Shown here piece after piece: positions 52,890 through 64,000 of a stretch of 64,000 bases of DNA (position 1 is its first letter; each line of letters opens with the position of its first letter). A model generated the notes under the pieces. That model saw only the letters and a list, made by a program, of their open reading frames with translations. It was not told the DNA's origin and ran no database searches. Source of the stretch: Luzula sylvatica (Eukaryota > Streptophyta > Magnoliopsida > Poales > Juncaceae); the NCBI GenBank assembly GCA_946800325.1, contig OX326958.1:64460366-64524365 (forward strand), read 5' to 3'. A program made the translations under genes and the position numbers.

Positions 52890-55381
52890 ATGGCTGGTCT
52901 GTCGCTCCGATGCGGCGACTGTGGTGCGCAGCTTAAGAGCGTCGAGGAGGCACAGCAGCATGCTGAGCTTACATCTCACACTAATTTCTCTGAATCCACC
53001 GAGGCTGTTCTCGCGTTAGTTTGTTCTACTTGTGGCAAACCTTGCCGCTCTCAAACTGTATGTTTATTGAAATTTGATAGTGATTTTACTTTAGGAAATC
53101 CTTGTTAGTGATTCATTTTGTTTGTTATTTGAATTTCTAAATCTTGATGTTGAGTGACTGTATGCTTCTCATCTGATCTGATCTTATTATTTGCTCATAT
53201 TGCTTGATCTGAATTTTTGATACGTTTTTGTTGAGGATTTAGTTGTCAGTATTGCTCTTGTTAGTGGAATAGTGAGTCTGTACTTCAATGAAACTTGTAG
53301 TACAAGAAAAAAAACGTTGATAGCACAATTGCACATTTGTAGACTATTTGCTGCGAAATTAGCTCAATTGAAGCTGAATTGTGATCAATTTGGACTAAAT
53401 TTTGTAGTGGATCTCTTGATTGATTTACTTACTAAAATATCTTCTAATTTTGTTTTTAAAAGGAGGTAGATTTGCACACAAAAAGGACAGGACATGCAGA
53501 TTTCGTGGACAAAACCCTAGAAGAGGCAAAACCTATAGATCTCGAAGCAAAACCTAAGCCTGATACAGATGTTGAAATGACCGAACCTGGAGAAGAGACT
53601 AGCAAGTCTGAAGGTGAACTCAAATCATTCCATTTCAAGTCCTATTTTCCATATTTCTAATTTTGAATTCGAGTTCAAATATTTACTAATTTCTTGGTTT
53701 TATCTTTTTGATAGAAATGGTTGTACCAGAAGTAGATAAAACCATGCTAAGCGAACTTGAATCGATGGGATTTTCTACTGCTCGTGCTACTAGAGCTCTT
53801 CACTTTTCAGGTAACCTAATTTTTCTACAATCAATATAATATTTATTTATTTATTGCTGATTTTTTAATGAATTGTTTCTTTTTAGGCAATAGCACTCTT
53901 GAGGGTGCGATTAATTGGGTAGCGGAGCATGAAGATGATCAAGATATCGATGAAATGCCAATGGTATACAATATTAATTTCTCATAATGCATTTTAATTA
54001 TATTCATATTTTTTTATATATTATTGCTGTTTATTTTAATTCTTAAATTAAATATTTAGGTGCCAATATCAGAAAACAAACCGGTATTGACAGCTGAGGA
54101 AAAGAAGCTTAAAGCACAGGAGCTAAGGTTCGTATCTTAAAACCCTTTTTTATATGGATAATTTAAAAGGGTATCCATGATATATTACTTGTTTTGCATG
54201 AAATTATTCCATTTCTTTATTATTATTCTTACTTTTTTTAACTTGCATTTTGGTTACAGAGAGCGTGCTCGTAAAAAGAAAGAAGAGGAGGAGAAAAAAA
54301 TGGAGAGAGAAAGAGAAAAGGCAAGATCAAACATTCAAAGACTTTTCATTTTTTGCTTTTTTCACGAATTAGATATTATTTATAACAGGAGAGGATAAGG
54401 ATAGGTAAAGAGCTTCTAGAAGCCAAGAGAATCGAGGAACAAAACGAAAGAAAAAGGCAAGTTCTTTCAATTTGAAAAACCAATATATTTTTGCGATTTT
54501 ATTTTCCCTCAAAATTGAGATTTTGACGTATATTTTTGCAGGATATTGGAACTAAGGAGGCTCGAGAAAGAGGATGAAAAGAGGGCAAGAGAGAGAATTC
54601 GTCAGAAATTAGAGGAGGATAAGGTAAATTAATTAATCATTTCATTTTCTCATAATTAAAATCAACAATTATTTCTCGTGAATATTATAGGCTGAGAGAA
54701 GGAGAAAGCTAGGGTTAGCACCAGAAGATCCTTCCACATCAAAACCTACTCCCCCTCCAGTTGAAGAAAAAAAGGTACATTGTGCAAAAATTACAAATCC
54801 AACCTCCAAATTATATATTTTTTTTTTAAAACACGCAGACTTTGATGCTACCTGTAAAACCGGCAACAAAGACTGAGCGAATGAGAGATTGTCTTCGCTC
54901 TCTCAAAACACACCACAAGGTTATAATTTAATTTAATTTTTTTCTGGAACGTTTAAAAACTATTTTTAATTTAATTTAATTTTGTTTTTATGTACAGGAC
55001 GAGGATGCGAAAGTGAAAAGAGCATTTCAAACACTTCTCACTTACGTGGGAAATGTGGCGAAAACGCCAAACGAAGAGAAATTCAGAAAGATTCGCCTCA
55101 ACAACGCGTCTTTTCAGGTAAAAATAAAATAGGAAATTTCATATATACCCTTTAAAATATCAAAATATAATTTTATCTTTTTTTAATGGATTTTTAACTA
55201 ACAGGAGAGAGTTGGAGGTTTACATGGAGGAATAGAATTTCTCGAGCTGTGTGGATTTGAGAAAATCGAAAATGGGGAGTTTTTATTTCTCGCAAGAGAA
55301 AAAGTCGATTCAGTTATTCTCAATACCGCCGGTTCCGAGCTTAACTCTGCGATTTCAAATCCTTTCTTCGGCATTCTTTGA
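52890..55381 (+). CDS. Zinc-finger / UBA / PUB domain protein (At1g04850-like)
   Basis: Model with 12 exons: 52890..53057, 53463..53613, 53715..53810, 53887..53963, 54060..54127, 54260..54320, 54389..54456, 54542..54623, 54691..54774, 54839..54919, 54998..55117, 55205..55381; 410 residues. Two C2H2-like fingers open the protein (CGDCGAQL...H...H, CSTCGKPC...H...H; residues about 8-85). A UBA domain follows ([20 protein letters not shown], about 112-152), then a long charged coiled coil (about 170-262) and a C-terminal PUB domain ([29 protein letters not shown]; about 313-400). UBA binds ubiquitin, and PUB usually binds the C-terminus of p97/CDC48, so a role in ubiquitin-CDC48 protein handling is likely. 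Introns 6 and 7 use GC donors (AAAG/GCAAGA, AAAG/GCAAGT). Confidence 0.85.
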
Positions 55382-56036
55382 AGTGTTCTTATTTCAAACT
55401 CCCCCTTTTGGTACAAAACCGGTGTTTGAATTTCAATTTGGGGAAATTTGGAAGTAAAATAAGTGGGATATTTAATTCTGTTGTTTTCTTTAATGTTTTT
55501 GTGTATTAGTTACTGTTTGTTTTCTCTGGATCTAGTTCTTTTCTGAAAATAGTATCGGTGATATTTGGAATCCTCTCCTCTCCAGTTATATCAATAGCTG
55601 GAGGAGGGGTCAACAACTTGATTTATATTTATCTATATTCGACAGATTCATAAATAAAATAATTTATGTAGTTACATCGTAGTTTTCATGCCAAAATTTA
55701 ACAGTCGTGTCATCAGTTAATTAATGAAATGATATAATTAAATTAAATTAAAAATATAAGAAACTTGATTAATCAACTAAAAATGTTATTGACTTGATTT
55801 GTGTTGCTAATTCAAGTTAGCTAAACTTCTTTTATATTATGCGTTGCTTTCAATTTGGAATTCGAGGGAACAAATACTCTCTTTGTCGTTTGGATTCGAA
55901 GTTCTAAATTTTGAATTTGATGGAGGACAGAGACACTAGATAATCACGTGAGGAAGGAAAGCATCAAGATTTCTGGTTTTACGCAGGCTTTGTGTTATGA
56001 GATTGTTTGCAAAAGTGGATGGATCATTAAATATTT
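55382..56036. other. 3' flank and spacer
   Basis: AT-rich, no gene seen. It ends at the left target copy (56028-56036) of the MULE MITE. Confidence 0.5.
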
Positions 56037-56523
56037 GGCGCAATTTCATGTGTGTCCATGCAAAACATTATAATTTCACATATATCCTTCAATAATGTGA
56101 AATTTCACGAATATTCTTGCAAATTCTTTCAAATATCATGATTATCCCTATAAAATTCTTAAAATATCATATATCCCCTTATTATATCAATTAAATGTCA
56201 TCGAGTCTTTCTCGTTGGTAATATGTCAATTACCTAATTTTTAAAATTATTTTTTTATGATAAATGATAATGAATAACTTTTGCTCTAAAATAATATTAA
56301 AAACCATAAAAAATCAAATATTGTCAATTATATCTTATAATTTTTTTTTCAAAAATCATTGCTGAAATCAATACCATTTTCGAAATTTTAATTAACTATT
56401 TTATTGATATAAGGGTATCCATGATACTTGAAGGTTTTTATAGGGGTATTTATGAAATTTTAAGTTTTTGAGGGGTATATATGAAATTCTGATGTTTTGC
56501 AAGGGTACACATGAAATTATGTC
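56037..56523. mobile_element. MULE-type MITE, 487 bp
   Basis: A perfect 9-bp direct repeat TAAATATTT (56028-56036 and 56524-56532) flanks it. TIR: GGCGCAATTTCATGTGTGTC against the complement of the right end GACATAATTTCATGTGTACC. Similarity continues inward (GCAAAACAT, AATTTCATATATACCC). No coding capacity. Confidence 0.85.
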
Positions 56524-56532
56524 TAAATATTT

Positions 56533-59040
56533 AGCATGCTCACATGAGCAGTGAGGCAAAATTGAATGATCTCAACGAATTTTTTGAACCCAAATTTGGT
56601 GCTAGACATTACAAGTGACGAGCATAAAATAAATGCAAAATTTATAAATTTAATGAAAAGTAAACAAAAGGTAAATAACGAGCATGGATCATTAAATATT
56701 TACACATGTATTCTGATCGTGTGTTATAATAAAAGTTCGATTTAAACGGGTAATTTGTAAACATTACAAGTTCGATTTACACATGGATCATTTAAGAAAA
56801 AAATATTCTTGCTAAGAACTTTAGTATTTCTAAACATAATGAAAATATTACCAAATATTAAACGGGTAATTTGTTTGAAAGCAATTTCTTAAGCTTATGT
56901 AGAAAATCAAGGGTGCAATTTGGGAACTCAAAACAAATTACATTCACGAAATTCCATATCTAACGGCCCCTTGCCCCACTTGGTTTAAATAAAAAGTATA
57001 ATAAAAGTATAATTTAGACCATATTTACATTGAATATTTGCACTGGTTGTGGACTGTGGTACGAATAATTATATGCTTTTGAAATGGTTCATGTATTTAA
57101 TAGTGAAATATTCGTAGATACGAAGCTTTCACTGTACTTTTTCTTTCGTTATTTTCTTATTAATTTGTTTCTTGGTAATGAGATTTTGCTTTAGACCGTT
57201 CTTTGTTAAATGTTTGAACCAATTAGGGTTTGACGTGTTTATTCGCTTATTTTGGTGACGCATTATTAGAATTATATTATTTAAATATCAACTGAAAATT
57301 CAAGTTAAATTATACAACGAGACTGTATAAGATAATTATTATTTATACTAATACTAATTGATTTCAAAATAAAACACACCCAAACAGTCACCTCATTTGT
57401 CTCTCATATATTCACATATATCTTTCAGCAGAATATTCCGATACAAACAATCTAGATTTTTAGTTAACCCAAATCCAATTACAAGTTTCTAATCTTGAAA
57501 CACCGATCAATTTGTTAGATCAAAATGAATAGTTAGTAATTTGTAATGGGACAGTCAAATAATTATAAATTCGTCCGATATTAATAAAATGTATAAATCA
57601 ATATTAGGGACCTTATAATCATACATGTGAGAAAGTGAATAGTTCCAAAACGGCATAAATTGGTCGCAAGATATCTCGGAGAAATCAAATAAAACAGAGT
57701 AAGATATCTCGGAAAAATTAGGTATTAAGTCGCTAAAATTATTTAATCGCTCTTTACAGGTGATTTGGTAACGTCAACAATCACGTACAAGTAAGATATG
57801 ATCTTGTTGTTGATTAAAAGAAGAAGAAGAAAGTCAAATAAAACAGAGTAGTTTTATTATAGGATAATTATAAATAACACATATATAAAATATTTTATAA
57901 TAATATATTTGTATTTCAATAAAACAAAAGTAGCAGAAATGAGAAATAGTTAAAAAAAAATACATACATAGTAATTTTGACTAAATAAAATACTCAGCTT
58001 CTTCTTCTTCGCATATACAGAGATATAATTTGTAATTTGTACGAGTTAAAATAGTTTCAAGTTTATTTTAGTACTTCAAAATAATTGTAACCATACAAAA
58101 TTTGTAAACCCAATATAAATCAAATGCCCATTTGATTTTTTCAAAGATTTTTCATGCTAATTGATTTTGTAAAAGAACAAAATATGCAATGAAGAGAAAT
58201 GACACGTAAAAGTCTGTATGATTAGATACTATAGAATGTCGTCGTAATTTTAGTAGAAAATTAATATTAATTTGATGACGAGGCATGACGTATAAATATG
58301 GTAGATATTAACAAAAATAGGCAAGTAGAATATGATACATATTGAATATTGACGTGTTTTATGATTTGCAAGTAATTAAATGTTTGCGTCCTTTCACGTA
58401 ATGTTAACATGTTGAGTCTTTCGGAGATAGTACAAAAGATTTAGCAATAAACTCGAGTTGATACTGCTAGAATCAAGGAATATACTATATTAAAATTACA
58501 ATTTATGTTAATGCGTGAATAATTATTTATTATTTTAGAAATAATTCTTGTATTTATAAAACGAAATTGATATAATATAGGTTGAGACACTACTATCTCT
58601 AAAAAAGTCTTAGCGGTTCATAATTTCGTAAATTATGATGATAACTTAGGTAATATTGAGCGAGCATATTCAATAAATTATTTGCATACAATAGTAACAT
58701 TACAATATTAGATAATTTTTCATTTTTTATTATTTTCATAAGAAAAAAAGTTAATATCAAAAAGTAAAAAACAATAAATTAGTACATTAAATACATATAA
58801 AATTACAATTACAATGAATCTTTATAATTGAAAAAAAATAATACTCCAAAAATCCAATATTTTTTGGAATATGGTGTAAGCATTTAATCATACACCTAGT
58901 TTAATATTGGTTCACATCTCGTATTTTTGTTTTCCTGATTTTCTTCCCGTTTCTCTATTTACCAATGCATTACATAAATATTCTCTCTCATTGGCGTCTT
59001 GTACTAGACTGATCTCCATTTCGCAATTTCTCTCTCGGTA
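56533..59040. other. AT-rich spacer and promoter region of the XRI1-like gene
   Basis: No gene or clear mobile element. The phrase TCAAATAAAACAGAGTA is repeated near 57684 and 57834. Pyrimidine-rich sequence (58975-59038) leads to the next ATG. Confidence 0.45.
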
Positions 59041-61926
59041 ATGGAGCTTCACAGCGGCAATAACAATGAAAGCAACGACGGCATGTAAGCTTATGATTTT
59101 TCCGTTTTTATTTTGTTTTTTTTGGCTTAAACCTTACTGATTTTTGATGGGTTTTAGGGATATAGAAAAATCTTTCTGGGCTTTTCTTGAATTTGTATGA
59201 TCTGCTTGTTTGTGTTTTTTGTAATCTATTAGCATTATTTAAAATCTATTTCTCATGCAAATCGGGGGTTTATGTGTTGTTACACTTATTAAGTGTTTAA
59301 AGGAAGGATCTAGATTAGTTGGGTTTCCTGGCTTCTAGTTGGATCTTTAATTTCTTTTCGAAGTAGAATTTAGTTGATTTTAGTGTGAATTAGCGATTTA
59401 GGTGTTTTTTTTCCCAATTCAGGGTTCAGATTAGCTTTATTTGGGAGCAATTTTATCTGTATTATCCTGATATTTTTTGCAATAAAATTAGCACGTGCAT
59501 GGAATGCTGCCCATTAATCTTTATTATTTCCATGTCCCATTTTTTGTTTTCCTTTTCTGTGCTGTTTTTCATCTGTTCAAGAAATTATTTCATGATCAAA
59601 ATAAGCAACCTCAAGAATATTTTATTTAATTTGCTATTTTTTACCAAATTTGAGGCCATTTCATGTGATTGCACTTTAAGTGTTCGTCATAATGCTTAAG
59701 CAGTTCTCACTTCATTTTTTCCTCTTCATACACTTATTATGAGTTCAATCAATGCAATTGGTGTTTGTAATTTTGGTTAAACTTTCGCAATTTCCTCTTT
59801 ATTTTTCCAATTTGTGCAAAATATTAGCCGGTTCAATAAATTTTTGAATGATCATATTTGGTAATGTTAAGAAATTTATCTCTTACATATTTTTTTTATT
59901 TATTTTTTATTTCACCATTATTTGTTTCATAATTGCAATTCAAGTGTTTGTCATAAATTATAGTCCTTAACCGGTTACTCTTTCTTTATTACCTCATTAA
60001 TGCGTTGAATAGAATGCATTTTATTTTATTTAAATCCTAACTTATAATCATATCTATTTTAGTTTGGGCAGTGAATTATGGGAATGGCAACATGAAGATC
60101 TTTTCCTAACAAAAGATCCAACACATGGTAATTTCTTATGATGAAACCTTTAAATTTCTTTTTAAAATTAATTTTTGACGCCTTCATTTAACATGCACAT
60201 AAAAATTAAATTGATATAGTGCCATTCATCGTCCATTTCATAATTTTTTCTATTTTTTGTTTTATTTAAAAACAGATTTTTCTTCGTTTTTATGGGACGA
60301 ATTAAACCAAGATGATAATAATCTACTAAACATACTCGACGGTCAAACTCCAAGAAAGGATTGCATGGAATTTGGATTTAATGATAGTAATAACGATAAT
60401 TCCTTTCTTCTAGAAGGTACCGATAATAATTCAATTATCTTATAATACTTTAAAAAGTATAATTCTGAAAACGGAGTATTTTGATATTTTGATATTTTGG
60501 GTTGGTAGATTGTAGGCACAAGGTATCTCGAGAGGAATCTGCGGAACCTTCTTCTCTGATTAAAAGGAGAAGAATGCTTCAATTTAGTTCTGATTCGAAT
60601 GGAGATGATGCTGAGACTTGTCCAGTTACTTCCTCTACTCTTACTTCCGTGGTGAATTTTCCATTCTAGTCCTTCAAATTTTACTATTTCAGATATGTAG
60701 CCCCGTAAAGAACAATTATTGGTTTGTTTTTGTAGAGTTCAACTAGTAGCAATGGTATTTCAGAGAATTTACGCGTCAGTGCCAATTCCATTTCTAATTA
60801 TCCAGGTCTATTCTCTCTCTCTCTCTCTCTAATGTTCTTTTATTTATTTATTTTTTTATTTTGTAATATCTAAGGTTCAATATTCTAACATAAAAATTGC
60901 TCATTTTTATCAGATGCTAATAATGCTTTACGCAAGAGCCACTCATCAGAATGGTGGAATTGCAATCATGCCCCTGAAAAATTGGCTTATTACAGCTCTG
61001 ATGAGACGTATGTGTAGAAAAAATAATTTCTTATTTTCTTCATTATGCAAATCATCATAATGTGAAAAAAATGTTCTTACCTCACGATGCCTTAATTAAA
61101 TTACAAAAAATCCCTCTATTTGATTTATTACATTTTGACAGTGTTTTTGTAAACAATTAATTTATATTATTATCTATTAACTAATCGATTTTGATGCGTA
61201 CTATTTTGTAGATCTTGTAGCAAGAATTCTATTGGATCGCCATTCGACCAAGTCAACGTATCAGGCAAGTTACCTTTTCATTATATTATTCTTGTTGCTT
61301 TGGCAAATTTTATAATTTACCCCCTGTGTTATCACAAATTATTTAAAAGAAAAACAAAGACCGTACAGATACATACTATTACTTACTATTACTTGAAACA
61401 TAAACGAAGCACCATTTTAGGGTTTCTTAGTTAAATTTTATTCGTTTATTCGCTTCATAAACCCTAAACCCTAAACTTCTTGTACTGTCAGGATTTGGCG
61501 AGAGAACCGCTGAGATAGAAAGCGAAGTCGTGCAAGAAACCAAAAAACTCTCTACTCTCAAAATTTTCAAAGGTAAACAAAGATGAGCATTATCTAAACC
61601 CTATTTTTTTTTTATCAAACACACAATTTACTTATTTTGGGGGTTATTTAGGTAAAAAATCTCTCATAAAGACACCAAAAAAGGTGACTTCGTTTGTAGC
61701 CAATCCGTTCACTTTGATCAAGCCCTTTGGAGTTCAAGAGGGCCTAACTTTGGAGGACATAAATGCAAAAATCCGCCAAGCACCTCAAACAAAGAAGAAA
61801 GTACAACAAGTTGGGAATTTGAAGTTTCAAATTTCCGAGTTTTCTGGTAAACCGGTCGTGGGTAAAAAGAAGATTTGTACCGAAGGCGGCAAAGGAAGCA
61901 TCACCATTTTAAGAACCAAGGGGTGA
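59041..61926 (+). CDS. XRI1: XRI1-like protein (X-ray induced; DNA repair and meiosis)
   Basis: Model: join(59041..59084, 60063..60127, 60276..60416, 60509..60651, 60736..60805, 60914..61007, 61212..61264, 61492..61572, 61652..61926), 321 residues. Near the N-terminus is an acidic, Trp-rich block (LWEWQHEDLFLTKDP, SSFLWDELNQDD) typical of XRI1. A basic KRRRM and a Ser-rich middle follow. The strongly conserved C-terminus has FTLIKPFGVQEGLTLEDINA, IRQAPQTKKK, FSGKPVVGKKKICTEGGKG and SITILRTKG. Arabidopsis XRI1 is induced by radiation and needed for meiosis, so a nuclear repair or meiotic role is expected. Intron 7 has a GC donor (TCAG/GCAAGT) and contains CCCTAAACCCTAAAC near its acceptor. Whether it is the XRI1 orthologue or a paralogue cannot be decided here. 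Confidence 0.85.
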
Positions 61927-62613
61927 ATTAAATATTTGATTTAATTACTTATGTGTTTTTGTGCGTTTTAGAGTTTATTATTAACTTCATGTCTAGGGTT
62001 TATTGGTTTTTGAATTTTTTTAACATGTTCTTTTGTTTTTTTGCTTGAGAGTGTTGTTAAATCGTTATGCGGCTTTGTTACTTGATTTTCTCAATTATTA
62101 AAGAGGTTGTTTCATGGATTTATTTGAATTATGTTTATTTATTGCTCGTTAGTTATTTGAATTATGTCAACACTAAGAAAAAATTTTCAATTATATAATT
62201 TTTTTGTTGAAAAACCCTCAAATTTTTTTAATATTAATTTTTTTTACATACCAGAAAAGAAATATTGGAATAGATTTTTATTATTTGGATTAATTAGTGG
62301 TAAAAATAATTTAACGTAAAATCATGTTTATATAAAAAACCTGACATTCCTTTAAGATATTTAAGATAGGCATGTAATGGCTATTACATCGAAACGATAA
62401 GAAAATAACATTGAATATCTTCATATAACAAATATTATATATGACAATAAATATGAAAAAGATATATTGTCTACGTTATCTAATGAATTATATTATAATG
62501 TATATATCGTCATTTAAATTTGTATAACGAACAACCAAGCCGAGTTAAATAAGTATAATATACATGTGAAAATAGATAATAAACAAATATAAATGTAGTG
62601 TTTAGATGCAATT
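61927..62613. other. 3' flank and spacer
   Basis: AT-rich, no gene seen. Confidence 0.5.
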
Positions 62614-62623
62614 GATGAACAAT

Positions 62624-63125
62624 TATGTTGCACGGATACAGATACGGGTATCGTATCCGATACGATACGGATACGGCGATACGGCAATTTTCAAAAAATC
62701 ACGGATACGGATACGGCTATATAATAATTATTTTAATATATTTATATTATATATAATAAATAAATAATAAATTAAATAATATTTTGAATTTAAATATCAT
62801 GACAATAAATAAAATCAACATAACCATATAAGTATCATAAAAGTATTCTAAATTTATTTTAGAAGTATCCTACAAGTATCGTATATTATTTAATTAAAAA
62901 TATTATGGGCCAAAATATATAATGGGCCGAAGTATCATAAATGGAGTATTCCAGCCGTATCCTGAACGTATTCCAGCCGTATCCTGCTGTATCCCCGCCG
63001 TATCCAAAAAAAATAAATATTAAAATAATCAGATACTCCACATGGCGTATCCGATACGTATCCGAGCCGTATCGTACCCGTATCCTCAGGATACTTCTGC
63101 GTTTTTAAAGTATCCGCGTAACATA
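62624..63125. mobile_element. TIR element built of GGATACG/CGTATCC motifs, 502 bp
   Basis: The ends are TATGTTGCACGGATAC and GTATCCGCGTAACATA (inverted, 2 mismatches). Near-perfect direct repeats GATGAACAAT/GATGAACAGT lie outside (62614-62623 and 63126-63135), so the target size is about 9-10 bp and the element is possibly Mutator-like. Both subterminal regions are dense with GATACGG or CCGTATCC repeats around an AT-rich core. A decayed relative starts at 550. Confidence 0.75.
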
Positions 63126-63135
63126 GATGAACAGT

Positions 63136-63380
63136 AATTTTTTTTTTTTTTTTTTAATATTCAGAAAAATAGGTTTTATTTTATTTTTATCCGGGCTGTG
63201 ATATTATAGGCCGTTAATTGAATTCATAATACATTGGGCCAATAGATGAATTAATACGTATCACCAAATTGCTCATCTATTCGTTCTCCTCTTTCGTCTC
63301 AGAAAGAAAAAAGATAGCAAACCCTAGTTAGCCTCTCCTCTCTCGCGCCGCTCTCTGGATTTTTCCTGTCTCTTTCAACC
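63136..63380. other. Promoter and 5' leader of eIF3h
   Basis: A poly(T) run, AT-rich sequence and a CTCTCCTCTCTCGCGCC pyrimidine-rich leader (63330-63360) precede the ATG. Confidence 0.5.
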
Positions 63381-63987
63381 ATGGCGAATCGTAAGTAAAC
63401 TTTTTTATTCATTGAATCTCTGATTGTTGATGTTTAAGTTTATTTTTGCTTAATTTTGACTTTTTGGGATTTTTTGTCGGATTTTAGAGACAATGGGGAG
63501 ATCTTTTCTGCAGGCAATGAAAACTACAGAGGAGATTGTTGTTCAGCCTCTACGAGCTGTCCAGATGGAAGGCCTGGTAATTTTCTCTTCAATTAACTAA
63601 TTGATCCAATCAATATCATTACTCTTGAAGTGATTGAATTTTGACGAAGAAAATTTTAAAATTTTGGTTAATTTACAGTCTGTGTTGAAGATAATAAAGC
63701 ATTGCAAAGAATTCTCTCCAGCTTTAGTTACTGGTCAATTACTCGGATTGGATGTGGGCAGTGTTCTCGAAGTCACGAATTGCTTTCCTTTTCCAGTAAT
63801 TTTCTTTCTCAATAAACAAATCAATAACACGGCGTGAAAATTAAATAATTTTGAGGGCTAAATTGAATAATTGTTGGTTTCAGACAAGGGAAGAAGACGA
63901 AGAAGTGGAATCTGATGGGGCTAATTACCAGCTCGAAATGATGAGATGCCTTCGAGAAGTAAATGTCGATAATAATACTGTTGGTTG
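63381..63987 (+). CDS. TIF3H1: eIF3 subunit h, 5' part (runs off the window)
   Basis: Exons join(63381..63390, 63488..63576, 63679..63795, 63884..63987), with the next donor GTACGT at the window end. Deduced start MANQTMGRSFLQAMKTTEE, then VQPLRAVQMEGLSVLKIIKH, CKEFSPALVTGQLLGLDVGS, VLEVTNCFPFP and NYQLEMMRCLREVNVDNNTV. This is the N-terminal part of the MPN (JAB-like, PF01398) domain of eIF3h. eIF3h is a subunit of the translation initiation factor 3 complex; in plants it helps reinitiation on mRNAs with upstream ORFs. The first exon encodes only three and a third codons. The remainder lies beyond 64000. Confidence 0.9.
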
Positions 63988-64000
63988 GTACGTTTGTTTT

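Noticed and set aside
61460..61476. CCCTAAACCCTAAAC telomere-like motif
   Set aside because: Only two units inside an XRI1 intron; common as a telo-box-like sequence in plants and not an internal telomere.
1..64000. CRISPR arrays, operons, rRNA or tRNA genes
   Set aside because: None seen. Tandem repeats here are microsatellites, minisatellites or TE parts, and the genes are split eukaryotic genes.

Overview
The window is nuclear DNA of a flowering plant, most likely a eudicot. It has split genes with GT-AG introns, AT-rich spacers, TA/CT/AAT microsatellites, and many plant LTR retrotransposons, MITEs, MULEs, hAT and PIF/Harbinger elements. The species cannot be told from the sequence alone.

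Layout. Positions 1-334 hold the 3' end of a DUF7903-type gene; a complete paralogue lies at 35801-37565. Between them is a 35-kb island of mobile DNA. Copia element A (4265-14779, + strand, TSD ACCAA) carries gag, pol and an extra third ORF. It sits inside the LTR of an older minus-strand Copia element B (3070-15686). Positions 18147-22944 are a stack of MITEs and TIR elements that also contains a SINE and a PIF/Harbinger relic. A 2.6-kb MULE (23989-26602) interrupts a 179-bp tandem array. A small LTR element C (27239-30132) has apparently identical LTRs and ORFs unrelated to gag-pol. A solo B LTR (30904-32398) and a gag-only Copia relic D (32956-35033) follow.

From 37.6 to 50.8 kb the DNA is mostly spacer. 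It holds a Helitron-like terminus, a MAPK-like exon scrap, an hAT MITE, a PIF-like MITE, a 5'-truncated L1 and a MULE MITE. From 50.9 kb the window is gene-rich: a GT77-like glycosyltransferase (50873-52257), a zinc-finger/UBA/PUB protein (52890-55381), an XRI1-like DNA-repair/meiosis protein (59041-61926) and the 5' end of eIF3h (63381 to the window end). All are on the + strand and were modelled by hand from reading frame and splice sites.

Most unusual points. (i) The left end of element A is an inverted copy of the 3' half of its own LTR, yet it is flanked by a perfect target-site duplication. (ii) The A and B LTRs carry arrays of short dyads with core CGTTNNAACG, often in pairs, placed upstream of the LTR TATA box and, in A, also upstream of the third ORF. 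(iii) Element C is a recent non-autonomous element with a repeat-rich ORF that I do not recognise. I see no prokaryotic features, CRISPR, rRNA or convincing tRNA genes.
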